The translations under genes and the position numbers were made by a program. A stretch of DNA of 64,000 nt, from the NCBI GenBank assembly GCA_019915015.1, contig JAHBBC010000005.1, positions 1,302,001-1,366,000 on the forward strand, given 5' to 3'. This document shows, in pieces, positions 24,887 to 37,100 of this stretch; positions within the stretch are counted from its first letter, which is position 1; every line of letters starts with the position of its first letter. Origin of the DNA: Auriscalpium vulgare. Its lineage: Eukaryota; Basidiomycota; Agaricomycetes; Russulales; Auriscalpiaceae. The notes beneath the pieces were generated by a model. The model saw only the letters and a program-made list of their open reading frames with translations. It was not told where the DNA came from and made no database searches.

Positions 24887-25883
24887 TTGCTTGTTGTGAA
24901 GCTGATGTCTTGATGTATGATACCTTTCGGTGTGATAGTACTGCTCGCCTTGCGATAACCTGCGACAATAATAATGTGCAATACTTGTGTGAATATAGGT
25001 CCAACATGGCGGAACGAATGGCTGTATGAGTCTGTGTCTTCAGCTCCAGATTGCGCAACCCCAGCCGCTCGTCTTGTTGTTTCTCACATAGCCATGTGCC
25101 CGGTACCTCTGTCTCTAGGCCCTTCTCGACCGTACATAGGTAGGTGTAAGTTGTAATGCGGCTGCCACCTTGATATATACAGCGCGCGAGGCTTGGCTCA
25201 GGCGGGAATTCAGATTGACGAAAAGGTGGACGAGGATGTCCGTGGTATGTGTAACCCTGAAGCCGGGCTTGTGCACGCGCCACGAGCAAGCTGAGCTGGC
25301 CTCTTATACGACTATCTTCTGATACCTTAAGGTCAAGCTACGGAGAATAGAGCTGGCCTTGCCTTTGCAAAGCGGTTAAAAGGGCTGCCTAGCGCCAGCC
25401 TAGCGCTCTAGCGGACAGCTTATATCGTTCCTGAGCGTGCGAAGGCGACGTGATGCATGCATCATTGCATGCCTCTACTCAAGCTCAAGATTGGAACTGA
25501 GCGGCACGCATTGAAGACTTCGACTGGACCTTTTTCATCCTTATTCTCCCGGAAGACATGCGATCTTGATGGGTGCCTTCTTTGGCGCAGGGAGCACCGA
25601 GATCCTATGCGTTTAGGCGAGCTTCAGGCAAGCTTCAAGTCAGCCTGCGACTCCGAAAGGCGAGCTTTCTTCGCAGGAGTCCTCCGCGTTGGCATCACTA
25701 GAAGGACTCAAGGAGGTTCATGGCAATAGCTTCCGAAGACTGCTTCTTCTTTGCGGGGGTGTACCGACTATTCAGATCTGGAAGACGCAGATGCAATCGC
25801 TAGCGTCTTCACATCTAATTTAGGTACCTGCGCTGCAAATTACTCTCTCCCGTCTGCCTCTGGCGAACAAACGTGCATACATC
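24887..25883. other. about 1 kb without a recognisable gene
   Basis: Holds the H2B 3' UTR and then noncoding-looking DNA. Open frames on both strands are short and of non-protein-like composition. A small direct repetition of CCTAGCG units sits near 25388-25412. Nothing else is supported. Confidence 0.5.
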
Positions 25884-26646
25884 TCAGTCGTAGAAGAGTT
25901 TTTCAAGCGTCTCCTTCGCTTCCTGGTACTCATATTCATCCAGGAGTGCCTCCTCATTCAACGCCTCGAGGGCTTCCATGACCCAATCCTGGCAGTTCCA
26001 ACTGGCTACGTCGCGGCTGATCTTCCAAGATCTGTTTGACCTCGGCGATGGTTTCCTCGTCGTCGATCTCTGAGACATCAATCTGTTGGCGAAAACGAAC
26101 CGACGCCTTGGGATCTGCCTCCCGGATGTCGAGTTCCAGCTCCCCCTCGTCGCCTCTTGCTTGGTAGATGAGATGCTTGATCTCTTCGCCGTCTACGACA
26201 TGCAAATAGATGGCCCAATGGGCCATCGAATCTGCCTGTGGGATGTAGGTGATAACCGACAGCTGGGCTTGAACCATCTGGCCACGGTAAACGTCAGATA
26301 TCCGTTCGAAGTCAGTCAAGAACAGAGGTGGGTTGCCGCTGACCTCAATGTGCTGCGGACGAGTCTCAAAGTTGACGTTGAGATCTTGTGAGGTATGACT
26401 ATATGACTACTGCGAAACGTCATCGTGAGCGACACTGTGCGTTGAATGCTAGAAGCCCGCGTACCGAAACACAGTTCCTGTCGGCCTTGCCATCGACGAG
26501 GTAGAAGACGGGTGGTAGGAGGGCGCGATGCCATTGGGTGCATCGCTCGCCGAATTGGATGACGGGCTGTCAGAATCCGGGCGCGCCCCGCCGCCGCGTT
26601 GGAGCTCAGCTGTACGAGTTGAAGTTGCCCCTGCCGTCGCAGTCAT
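25884..26646 (-). pseudogene. fungal hypothetical protein with NCQDWV motif, broken by a single-base frameshift
   Basis: From the ATG at 26646 a Ser-rich start (about 60 residues) splices across 26399-26464 into a domain reading NVNFETRPQHIEVSGNP, MAHWAIYLHVVDGEEIKHLI and RQQIDVSEIDDEETIAEVKQ. The protein-like frame then switches at about 26030-26045 to SRDVASWNCQDWVMEALEAL and ends LEKLFYD-stop at 25884. I found no GT-AG intron that restores the frame; removing one base near the TTGGAAGATC at about 26035 would. The HWAIYLH plus later NCQDWV pairing is seen in a large family of uncharacterised fungal proteins, so both halves plausibly belong together. It is either a recent pseudogene or a one-base sequence error. 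No function is known to me. Confidence 0.6.
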
Positions 26647-26828
26647 GAGTGTCTTGGAATTGTCGCAGGGCAGGAAGGGTCTGAACTCACAAAGCTGTTG
26701 AGATGCGCTATATGCGCTGCTGAGAAGACGCTAACCACATCGTTGCAGAAAAGAACGATATACATCGCATATCAGGTCAGGATCCAGCGGAGTCCGCGAC
26801 TGCCGCGCGCAGTGCAACTGCCAGAAAA

Positions 26829-28024
26829 TCAATACACTACAGTTGTTTCGATGACTCGGTCCAACACAACCGAATGGTCGTAGCCTAAGATGGACTGGGG
26901 AAGATGATCCCACCAATCACTCGTATCCTTGATCGAACGCGTGTTCAACGCCTTCAACTGTTCCCAGTACTCTGGATAAAAACCACTAGCTTCCCAGTCG
27001 ATAATCCCAGTCAGCTCGACGGCATCCCCCGGTCCATCGACCACCATGATGTTGCGCGGATGAAAATCGGCGTGGGTGAACACGATGCGATGATTAACGT
27101 GGAGCAATGAGCGCAGCCAATTCGTGTGGCTCGGTGCAGCGCGAGAATTGGGCGAGTCGAGCAGGAAGTCATTGAATTGAGCCTCGGAGTAGATGGGTGA
27201 TGCGCTGACCCGTTCATGTCTGCGGACGTCCTTACAGATTCGACGGCCGATGGGCGAGCCGAAAGGGGCGCCGTGAGGGTGACCGAGCTCGCGCAGAATG
27301 ATAAGATTCTCGTCCAAGACGCGTCGGATGTGTGTCTTCGCCTCCGTGGACAAGGATGGCCAGCGGGTCTCCAGAGTGGCGCCGGGAATCATGGTCATGA
27401 AAATGAAAGACACTGGCCCAATGGTAATCAATCCCAAGCCGCGGGGTGCGGGGATATCTGGAGCATGTTCTTCCAAATATTGCAAGGTGCCGTGCTCGTC
27501 ATGGCCAAGGTCCTGTGAGATCTTCACGACCACATTCGCCCCAACTTGGACCACGGCGCGCGAACGTCCTTCCCAGATCGGTACTCCAGAGCGCACGCAT
27601 CCGAGAACCATGGAAGAAAGGTCGAGGCCATGCGCGTCCGTGAGTTTGAGAATGTCGCAAACGGCAGGAGAGAGTCGAAAGATGATGGAGTGGGGGGAAG
27701 AGTATGATAAGGATTTGATGTGTGATAGTAGTGACCATTTGTCCAGAAGACACAGTCCAACAGGTGGCGGGTTATGCTCCTTCTGGTCGACATCTGATGC
27801 TAGCGGATATAGTTATCAAAACCGTACTAGGACTCGAACCAACTGACCCACGCACCTTTCGCTCTTTTCACTTGGCGGTCGCCGATTTTCCGTCGCAGTT
27901 TTGCATACGATGTATACACCTTGTTCAAGACAGTATCTATGTCGGCCGCTGGATCGTGTTCCAGAGCCTTTGATATCTGTCGGAGAACGGACTCGTTGAG
28001 GTTACGGTAGCCACGTTCGGCCAT
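26829..28024 (-). CDS. APH-family (aminoglycoside phosphotransferase-like) kinase-fold protein
   Basis: Two exons (28024-27856 and 27799-26829) joined across a 56-base intron with donor GTGCGT give 379 residues. The first exon (MAERGYRNLNESVLRQISKA) is helical. The second starts with SPAVCDILKLTDAHGLDL and then shows a kinase fold: a nucleotide-binding Lys in NVVVKISQD, VSFIFMTMIPGATLETRWP, the catalytic HADFHPRNIMV (Asp and Asn) and IIDWEASGFYPEYWE (metal-binding Asp). Such proteins are strongly expanded in agaricomycetes; most have unknown small-molecule or protein substrates, and antibiotic resistance should not be assumed. It ends ETTVVY. Without the intron a shorter start at 27611 would lose the N-terminal 110 residues; the spliced model keeps frame and uses better sites. 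Confidence 0.8.
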
Positions 28025-28385
28025 GAGTGGTTTGCAACTCCAGGTGAAGGTTAGCAAATAAGTGACACCTCGCACTGACAGCTGCACACGACGCGCAGTG
28101 TATTCCAGGCTGGGGGCGAGGACTGGGTACGATTGGTTTGCGATTGGTCGAAGTTTGAGTGAAGCTCAGACTCGCGCGCGCCGCTGAGTGTCGTGTTACT
28201 GTACATAATGCACGCACTGACGCTGCTTCTCCTCGAGCCAGCAAAACGAAATCGGAGTGATTCCAAGCATGAAGCGCACTCCTGACGTTCATGAGCAAGT
28301 TTTGAACAGTCCACGAAAACGTGAGCTCCATCTCGACCCGGAAGAATCGGATCGAGAACCGCGCCTCAAGAGGGGGAATGTAACG
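28025..28385. other. left flank of the retrotransposon cluster, with PPT-like purine run and TGTAACG
   Basis: Contains the APH gene promoter. Just before the first LTR is AGAGGGGGAA (28369-28378) followed by TGTAACG (28379-28385), the same seven bases that start the LTR at 28386. A polypurine run next to an LTR start resembles the 3' end of an LTR element, so an older remnant here is possible. No recognisable pol sequence supports it further. Confidence 0.4.
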
Positions 28386-28672
28386 TGTAACGGTTGCACG
28401 TATCTTACTCACCCGTCTCATCCAATTTCGTCATGATCCTACGACTCGGCCTTGTTAGCCTCGGCTTGTATCATCCCGTTCTCCGACTTGCAGCTCCGTA
28501 CGTCCGCTACTCCGCTAGTATAAAGTCTCGTTCTCTGTTGTATGTACGATAGGCTTCCCTTTCTCCAATACAGAGTCCCAATTCCGGTTCTCTCTGCGTG
28601 AATCTGAAGCTTCCCTCTTCTTGTGCTGCAACACACGCGTTCCCACGCCCGTTGCCTCACATATTTTGAACC
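28386..28672 (+). repeat. LTR 1 (5' LTR of copy A)
   Basis: Starts TGTAACGGTTGCACG and ends CATATTTTGAAC(C), 286 or 287 bases; the final C is shared by all contexts but cannot be assigned with certainty. A TATAAA at 28519-28524 probably directs transcription, placing the start about 25-30 bases later. The ends are not the canonical TG..CA. Confidence 0.92.
28519..28524 (+). promoter_or_regulatory. TATA box within the LTR
   Basis: AGTATAAAGTC occurs once per LTR, about 134 bases from its left edge, and recurs in every LTR copy. It is the likely core promoter and marks the U3/R boundary as lying some 30 bases downstream. Confidence 0.6.
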
Positions 28673-28774
28673 CCTCGCGACTCTTTCTCTCTCTACTTCT
28701 CCCCCTGGCGATTACGACGGCTTGATCACCCGCTCCACCCGCCACCGGACTACCTCTCCTCTCAAACTATCGAT

Positions 28775-31700
28775 ATGAAGACCCGTACTGGCGCCAAGTA
28801 CTCCAACCGTCCTTCGGACACCTCGTCGCTCGACGAACGCAACTCGGCTGATATGGATGCCCCTCGCGGCACATCTGCCATAGGTGCGTCTCAAGTTGAA
28901 GAGTCATCGTTGACTCCTTTGCAAGGCTCTGCCTCGCCGGCCCAGGCTGCTGAAAGCCTGGCCCCAGTTCCTCGCTCCGGCACCAATGTGTCCGTTGAGG
29001 ACGAGATGAAGCGCTCCGAGGCTAACGACAGCCTCGATGTCGCCGTTGCCAGCTCCGATGATCAAGATGTCGTCGTTGAGGATATTGGCTCTCGCTCCGG
29101 CCCTGCCGATGACGCTGAGAATTCCAACGAGCTCGAAGCCGTTGACGACACTGGCACACCGACGTCACAAACGTCTCGCATGGTCTCCTACGCCGACGTA
29201 GTCGCCGAGCGTACGAGTCATGCTAGTACCCCAGCTGTATTACCGGTTCCCGTCGTCGAATCTGATGGGTTTCAAGCCCCACGTTCACCTGCTCGTACTC
29301 CCTCGCGTGTCGCGTCGCCGACGCTTAGCTCAAAGGCCAAGTATTTTGCTGGTTGGTTCGAGCGCGCCGGTAACCCCGAGCCGCCTGCTACTCCCAAGCC
29401 AACGTCGGACCGCTGGTCGGACTATGAGGAAGATGATGACTTCCTAGGGGACATACCTGCATCATGGACGGCCCCGTCGGCCCAGCCTGTGAAGCAGCTC
29501 GATGACTTCAATGATATGCTAGAAGAATGTATCAACGGGCTCGACCCGAAGATACAGGAAGTGATGCGCCGTCGCGCAGAGCGCCTCAGGGACGTGCGCA
29601 TAACCTCCGCGACGTCCGTGTCCGATTCGGCCGAAACCACTGTTCAACGTCGGTCGCTCCGCGCGCGTCACGGACGTCGCCCGTCTAGTCCAGACTGCTC
29701 GACAGCGCCGAGCGGAGGGCGTGATAGCACACCGCGCATACCTGCTGCTGCCAAAGGAAAAGGCAAAGCTCAGCCGAGACCGCAGTCATCGGTAACAGCG
29801 GATGAGTCGCATGCTGCTATTGACGAACGTATTGCTAAGGAGCGTCAGATTGAACGTGACGCGATGATGGCACGCCGTCTACAGGCAGAAATAATACGAC
29901 TTATTGCGAAAGAAACGAACGGCGAGACACTAGCCGCGCCTAAAGGCGGACCGAGCGGTCATAGACATGAGAGTACTAACGCGATATACAAGACGCAGAG
30001 ACCTCGTGCTGCCGCCGCCGATCCCGCTGCTGTTCCCGCCGCCGATCCCGCACCCCGCGCATCCTCGCAGATGCCTAAGGGCAGCCACCTGTACCGTGCG
30101 ACAATGGGACGGGATAGTTCGCCTCCAGGGCCTTCGACTCCCTCAACGAGCTCATCGTCTTCGCCATCCTCCGACGAGGATAACGCGTCGGATGACCAGT
30201 CGGACTGGCCGTCGATAGGTGAGGAACCTGCTGCGCCGGACGACGACGACGATGTCGCAACTAAGCGCTCCAAAGAAGCGCTTCGTCGGAAGTGGAAGAA
30301 GGAAATGATTCAGCTTCGGATGGAACAGGCCAATGCGAAACCAGATCCACCTTTCGTCTACAAGGGCGAGCCGGTGTTCTCAACGTACCAGCGTTGGGTC
30401 CTAGAGGCGACAGAATGGCTGAAATTGAGCTTTGTTCAGCGCAAGAATCGAGTAGCGCGACTACACAAGTACCTCAGCGGTCGTGCGTATGCCTTCTACT
30501 CGCGTGATGTGGCTCGCAAGCCTTCTCGTTGGACGCTTTCAAGGTTCTTCACCGCGTTGTTCGACCACTGCTTCCCGACAAATTTCCGCACGGTTCAGCG
30601 CGAGAAGTATCTGGCCTATGGACAATCAGGGCACCCCGTACGGAATTACCGTCGTGATCTTGAGGACCTTGCAGACAGCATCGGACGCATCTCGAAGCGC
30701 GACTTTGTGATACGCTTCTGGCAGGGTGCCGACCAGTACTTGCGGATCAAATGGGCCGAGAACGGGTATGATCCTGAGTCGTCGTCCATCGAGGAGCTGG
30801 CACAGTCCGCCGAACGCTACGAGACGGCCGCGAAAATGCGGAAGGAGGAAGAGGGGCGGCGGTCGAACGACCGCGGTACCTCCAAAGACAGAGACGACGC
30901 CTCGTCGTCGAAACCTACCTCCAAGGGTCGCTACTCTAAAGACTCCCGCGGTCAATCACGGCGCAATGAACGCTCAGACAAGGACAGGGCCCGGAACTCA
31001 CCTGTATCTAAACCAGGGTCTACCTCGACCACCACTCGCAGGACCCTGACGAAAGAACAGATGAATGAGTACCGTGCTGCTGGCAAGTGCTTCGAATGCG
31101 GAGAAACTGGCCACTTGGGCAAGGACTGCCCAAAGCGCCAAACGGCCAAACCGCCCGCGTCCCTGCGGGCCAACACCGTGGACTTCCACGAGCTTGCGCG
31201 GCTCGAAGTGCTGCGGACTGCCGATGACCTAGGCGTCATGATGGTCCAGCCCATCGTTGATGATCTAGCATGGAATGACGCCCGCGACGACGTGTTAATA
31301 TCGCGCACGCTGCGTACGCTGCATGAGAGCGTACCTTTCGTGTATGATTACTATGACGACCCGTCCAATGATCCCATGCGCCCTGAGCGTTTCACGATGC
31401 GGCCGCAGCCCGGGAATCCCGGTGAATTCATGCTTTGGGACTGGCACACGCTGGATGACCACATTGTCACTCGCGGCCAATTGATGGACCCGGACTTCAA
31501 TGTGCGCACCTGGATACATCACGAGAAGGCCAAAATTGAGGATATGTTGAAGTGCGGACCCGTGGTGGCACACCCCGAATTCCCCATGCCAGCGCACTTC
31601 GACGAGACCTTTGGTTTGAACGCTCCTTCGCCCCAATTCTTGCCGCCAACCGACGACGCGAGTGTGGAGCGTTTGCGGACCTATGTTCGGAGCGAACTCT

Positions 31701-33792
31701 TGCACGGTGTGCCGTACTCATTTGATGACACTCGGAGTGAGTTTATACTTGATATCTACTCGCCGCACCGCTTTTTAGTTGAGGTGTACGAGTATGGTTA
31801 CCTCCTGGTGACAGATGAGTGCGCGCAGCATGAGTATGTCTTGCCCTTCGAAGAGGCGGGCACGCTCGCGTTCTGTGCCGCGTTCTGGATCGAGCAGGCC
31901 TATCGCCGGCTGCTGGACATTCCAATGGAAATGGACAGCGGGAACGCGCCGTCGGCGCCGTCCGGTTCGCCTGATCCCGACGCGTTGAACGCAGACTTCG
32001 TGATGCTGGACGTATCGGACACGGATGATGTACCGCCACTGGACCTGGACGCGCCACCCGTCGCAGACAGTGGCACTGTTGCGCCCTTGGACACGATCCA
32101 ATTGAACATGGCAGCGCCAAAAGCGCGTAAGGCGCGCGCGGAGCCCACTGAAGGTGACATTGTCCATCAGCTCGAACGAACAGCTGGAAGAATGAAAGAC
32201 TTTACTCGCCTCATACCGAAGCCCGTGGTGGTACTTGCGCAAATAAATGGTCAGCCCGTGCGCGCTCTACTCGATTCAGGATCGTTCGCTGACTTCATTT
32301 CTACGACACTTGTTGACCAGCTGAAACTGCGCACGGACGTGCTCGCTAAGCCTCTGTCCGTGCAGCTAGCTGCGTCGGGGTCACGCTCAAAGATTAACCA
32401 CTCCGTGGCGGCTAGGCTTACCTATCAAGTTATTGACGAGACACGCCGCTTTGATGTAATGAATATTGACAATTATGACTTGATCCTCGGGACACCGTTC
32501 ATGTTCCAGCACCAGGTGGTACTCGGCTTAAATCCTACGCAGCTGCAAATTCGGAGCGCAGAGTCCGTGCCTATTGAAGGCGACCAGGTCGCCACGCTCA
32601 CATCGTTAGCAACCGACTTGATTGATGAGCGCCTGGACAAGCTGCGGGCAGAATTGCGCGAGTACGCATCGGAAATCTGCAAGAATGCCGTAGACACACC
32701 TTTACCGCCTCTGCGCGCCGTGAACCACACAATCCCGCTTGTCGACGACGACAAAGTGTACACTTGGCGGCCGTCCAAGTGCCCCGATCCTTTGAAACCT
32801 CTCTGGCGCGAGAAGCGTGATGCCTACATTGCCACCGGACGCTGGCGTGTGCAGAGCGGCACAAACGCTATGCCCATGCTCATGCTCCAGAAGCGAGACG
32901 CTGGCGACGGTCAGCTACGTCTGCGCACAGTGATTGACTCACGCGAGCGCAACGCAAACACGCGCAAGATGGCATCTCCGCTACCCGATATTGAGGCAAT
33001 CTTGCGCAATGTTGCGGCGCATCCGTATCGTTCGCTGATTGATGGCAAAGACGCCTACGAGCAGATCCGTGTTGTGCCCGAGCATGTTTCCCGTACGCTG
33101 TTCACGACGCCGGACGGCACTATGGTCAGTGAAGTGATGCAGTTGGGAGATTGCAACGGTGGGGCGACTTACCAGTCCCTCATGAATCACATTTTCGCGC
33201 CATACATCGGCGTCTTCATGGATGTCTATTTGGATGACATCGTGATTTACTCCGACTCGGCTGAGGACCACGTACGCCACGTCAAGCTCATCATCGACAT
33301 ATTGCGGCGTGAAAAACTGTACCTTAGCGCGCACAAACTACATTTTTTCGTTGCGAAGCTGAAAATCCTGGGCCATGTGATTGACGAGCGCGGCATTGGC
33401 ATGGACCCTGAGAAGGTCGACAGCATTATTAACTGGAAAATACCTACCAACCGCGACCTGCTGAGCTCATTTCTCGGTGCTGTTGGTTACCTAGCGCCAG
33501 ATACGGAGGGCGTGCGGGTGCCGATGGCAGTCTTGACCTCCATGACGGGCAAGACCATGCCTTGGCGCTGGACTCCGTCAGCGCAGCGCGCATTTGATGA
33601 CGTTCGAGCTGCGGTTCAACGTTGGCGCGATCATCATCGTACTGTACTTGACTACACGGCCGTTGCCGAGCCGATCAACCTCATCTGCGACGCTTGCCTG
33701 ACCGGCGCCAGCGGTTTTGTCTCGCAAGGCGCGGACATCAAGGTCGCGCGCATTGTCGCGTTCTGGTCTGGCAAATTTAATTCTGCTCAACA
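28775..33792 (+). pseudogene. copy A gag-pol, truncated inside RNase H
   Basis: Identical in layout to the full Gag-Pol of copy D through Gag, CCHC knuckle (CFECGETGHLGKDC), protease (LLDSGSFADF), reverse transcriptase (YLDDIVIYS) and the start of RNase H (LICDACLTGASGFVS). It breaks after SGKFNSAQQ, where the U5 end of an inverted LTR is joined. The frame runs on a few codons into that LTR and stops at 33808. RNase H, integrase, chromodomain and 3' LTR are missing, so this copy cannot move by itself. It has the A variant at 29233 where D has T at 47983. Confidence 0.93.
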
Positions 33793-34079
33793 GGTTCAAA
33801 ATATGTGAGGCAACGGGCGTGGGAACGCGTGTGTTGCAGCACAAGAAGAGGGAAGCTTCAGATTCACGCAGAGAGAACCGGAATTGGGACTCTGTATTGG
33901 AGAAAGGGAAGCCTATCGTACATACAACAGAGAACGAGACTTTATACTAGCGGAGTAGCGGACGTACGGAGCTGCAAGTCGGAGAACGGGATGATACAAG
34001 CCGAGGCTAACAAGGCCGAGTCGTAGGATCATGACGAAATTGGATGAGACGGGTGAGTAAGATACGTGCAACCGTTACA
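33793..34079 (-). repeat. LTR 2 (3' LTR of inverted copy B)
   Basis: Reverse-complement LTR. Its U3 end (34079) abuts the polypurine-tract side of copy B as in a normal 3' LTR. Its U5 end is fused directly to RNase H sequence of copy A at CTCAACA. Confidence 0.92.
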
Positions 34080-34129
34080 TACGCCCTCCCACACTTACAA
34101 CGAAAGTGTGCCAAACGAACGAGAAAAAT

Positions 34130-37100
34130 CTAGGGGAGCTCATCAGTGAAGAGGGGCTGGGTGCCGCTCTCGTTGAGCAGAGCCGCGACGTCAGCATTGA
34201 AGTCGCTGACCGACGCGATGTCCATTCCCGCCCCGACGTCGTCAACCTCCATCGCACTGGCGCCGAACGGTAAAGCCTCAAAGCCCGCGGTGTTCGCCAG
34301 CTGTTCGTCGAGCGTGATCGTGGACGCAGCCACTGAGGGAGCACGCCCGTTGTCGGCAAATACCACGCCGGCGCTATACTGCGCGGCGCCACGCCGTGCA
34401 GCAGGTAGCTCCTCGCGCCGCACAGCGTGTCCGCTCCGGGTGCTCCGGGAAGACCCTGCACGCATGTCGCCCGACCCTTCGCGCCCGTCGAGGTTGGTGC
34501 GGGAGGGCCCGGCGCGGCGCTCGCCGGAGTCGTCGCGGCGCCCGTAGCGCCGGTCCTCGCCGTAGTCTTCATCGGCCAGGAGGTGACGCGTGGCGTGACC
34601 GCTGTTGCTGTCGAAGCGGCGGAGGGAGCGGTGGACCTCAGGAGAACCCGCGCGCTCGCGCCCGCGATTCGTGAAGGAAGGGATGAAGCTCATCGGGCGG
34701 TAGTGATTGCGAATGAAGCCACCGCGAGGATGAGGCGGCGGTCCACGCTCGCGACGCCGCCGGTTCGCGCCGCGGCCCATCGTACGTCCGCGCCCATGCT
34801 CCATGGCTGACTGACGACCGGCCTGCATCAGGTCTCGCATCGCCTGGCTGCCAAGCCCAATGAACTCGGTGGCGAGCGATCGGAACATGGCGTTGGGGTC
34901 CTCAAAGTCGGCACCTGAGGTCCGGCTGGCCGTGCGTGCGGCCTCGGACCGACAGTCGTAGGCAGACCCGCGCACCTGAGTGCGAGGCGCAGCGTCGGAG
35001 GTCGCGTCAATGGGGAGCGACACAGAGGGGGTGACGGTGATGACGGGGACGTCGTCCGGCGCATTCGCAGCCGGGCAAATCGGCGGGCAGTCGAGATCGT
35101 TGCTGGGTAGAATAGCGCCAAGCGCGCGAGCCCAGGTGTTGTATCCGACCGGGCAGATCGAAGTAAAGGGCGCGTCGCCCTCAGCATCGCGGGTGTCGAG
35201 CAGAGAGGCGAATTGCCTGAAGGCATTGATCTGAGCGGCGGTGAACGGCATAGTGGAAAGACAATGTGAGCGAGAACTAGCAACCGCAGGTTCAGGCGCA
35301 TGCCCTTTATACGCGGGTTCGAGCACTGCGAACGAGCAGTTGACCTGGATTTCAATATCGGAAGGGACTTTACCCGTACCGACTCCTAGGTCGTCAATTG
35401 TCTGTGCGTTCTGTAGGTCCAGATAAGCAACCATCCGCTCTAAATGTGAAATATCTGCGTACGGCGACCAGCTCGTATCGCCAGTCTTCCATAGCACTTC
35501 GAATAGCGCCTTCCGGCCCGATCCGCTGTGAGACAGTATGTCATCGACAGCCCACTCGTGCGGCTGCTCGCCGAATCCATCCAACTGCGTAAGCTGACGG
35601 CCAGGGAAACGGCGGTCGTCATTCGCGTGATGTATGCGGAGCAGAGAGGCGTGGAAGGATGTGTGCGTGCCGCGTTGGCGCATTTCGTTGGAAAGGTCGA
35701 GCTCGAAGGACGAGTTGCCGTGGTCCTTCAGAATCTTGAAAGGCCCGATGAATTTCGGCGTCAGTTTGCGCGCGTGGTTCTTGGGCAAGGGCAGATTCTT
35801 TGTAGACAGATAGACAAGGTCGCCAACCGTAAACGGCGCCGCCCGGCGATGCTTGTTAGCCTGTCTTGTCTGTTTCACCCGAGCGGCGATGATAGCGTCA
35901 TGCGCCGCCAAGATAGCATCCTTGATACGTCGCGCGAACGCACGCACGCCAGGGTATTCCGATTGAGAGTCCCATATCATGGGACGAGGCACACGGCCAG
36001 AGTTGAGGAAGAACGGTGAAAACCCGGTGGTCTCCGACCGTGCGGAGTTCATCGCGAACTCGATCGCTGGCAGCTTGACAGCCCAGTCTTTTTGGTTAGG
36101 CGCGATGCATTGACGAAGGAGCTGGCCCATGGTGCGATTGGTACGTTCTGTGAGCCCGTCCGACTGCGGGTGATAAGAGGACGACCGGCGGAGGTTGATG
36201 CCGGCGAGACCATTCAGGGTCTCCCAGAATCGTCCGGTAAAAAGCGAGTCACGATCGCTGACGATCGCCCGCGGCATACCATGAAGCTTGTATACATGAT
36301 CAAACACCAGTTGCGCAATGTCCTTCGCGCGATATGTCTGTAGGGACGGAATTAAGTGCACCATGCTCGACAAATGGTCGACCACGACGCAAATCATGTC
36401 GAACGTACCCGCAAGGGTTCTCGAGGACGGTAGCGGTCCAACAAAGTCGATACCAATGATGTCCCAAGGCTGGGAAGGCACGTCAAGAGAGTGCAGTAGG
36501 CCGTAGGGCGCCTGAGAGTTAGACTTGGAAGTCGTACAGACAGAACATGTCTCGCAAAATGCGGTGACATCTTTTACCATGTCCTTCCACCAAACATTGT
36601 CCTTGAGGTAGTACAATGTCTTCCGGCTGCCCAGGTGGGCCAGAATGGAATGCGCGAACGATATCACGACTTCGCGCAGCCGTCTTGCGCCGATGAGGAT
36701 ATCCGGCAAGCATAGGATGCGGAGGCCACTGTCGCGCAGAAACACAAGGCCATCCACTACCTCGAAGTTCTTGAAGTGCTCTGGTTGCGCAATGATAAGA
36801 GAGAAGAAGCTGTCTTCGGCGTATCGACCACGCAAGCTGTGAGGCAGGTTGAGCTCGGGCTCGCCCTGCGCGAGCACGCTCGTGAGCCGAGGTGACGTGG
36901 CTGATGCGATTTCCTCTTCGGGACTCTGCGCTGGCAACTCCGGGTTGCACTCCTCATCGTGCACTCGCGGACCGGACGTCACAACACGAGAGGCGTCAGC
37001 GGCCGCTGGCAGTCCTGCATCCGAATGCGCAACAGGGGAGGAGCCGTCGCCATCTCGCGTGAGGACAGCAGTGTGTCCGGGCATGTCGGCAGCTCGGCCC

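Noticed and set aside
24870..25289. 139-codon minus-strand frame downstream of histone H2B
   Set aside because: It overlaps the H2B 3' end and has no recognisable motifs or intron pattern.
27825..27860. GGTTCGAGTCC on the minus strand resembling a tRNA T-arm
   Set aside because: The neighbouring bases do not form the T stem or a cloverleaf, and the stretch falls inside the intron of the APH-like gene.
26829..28024. Antibiotic-resistance gene call for the APH-like kinase
   Set aside because: Only the general phosphotransferase fold is seen; fungal members of this family are numerous and their substrates mostly unknown.
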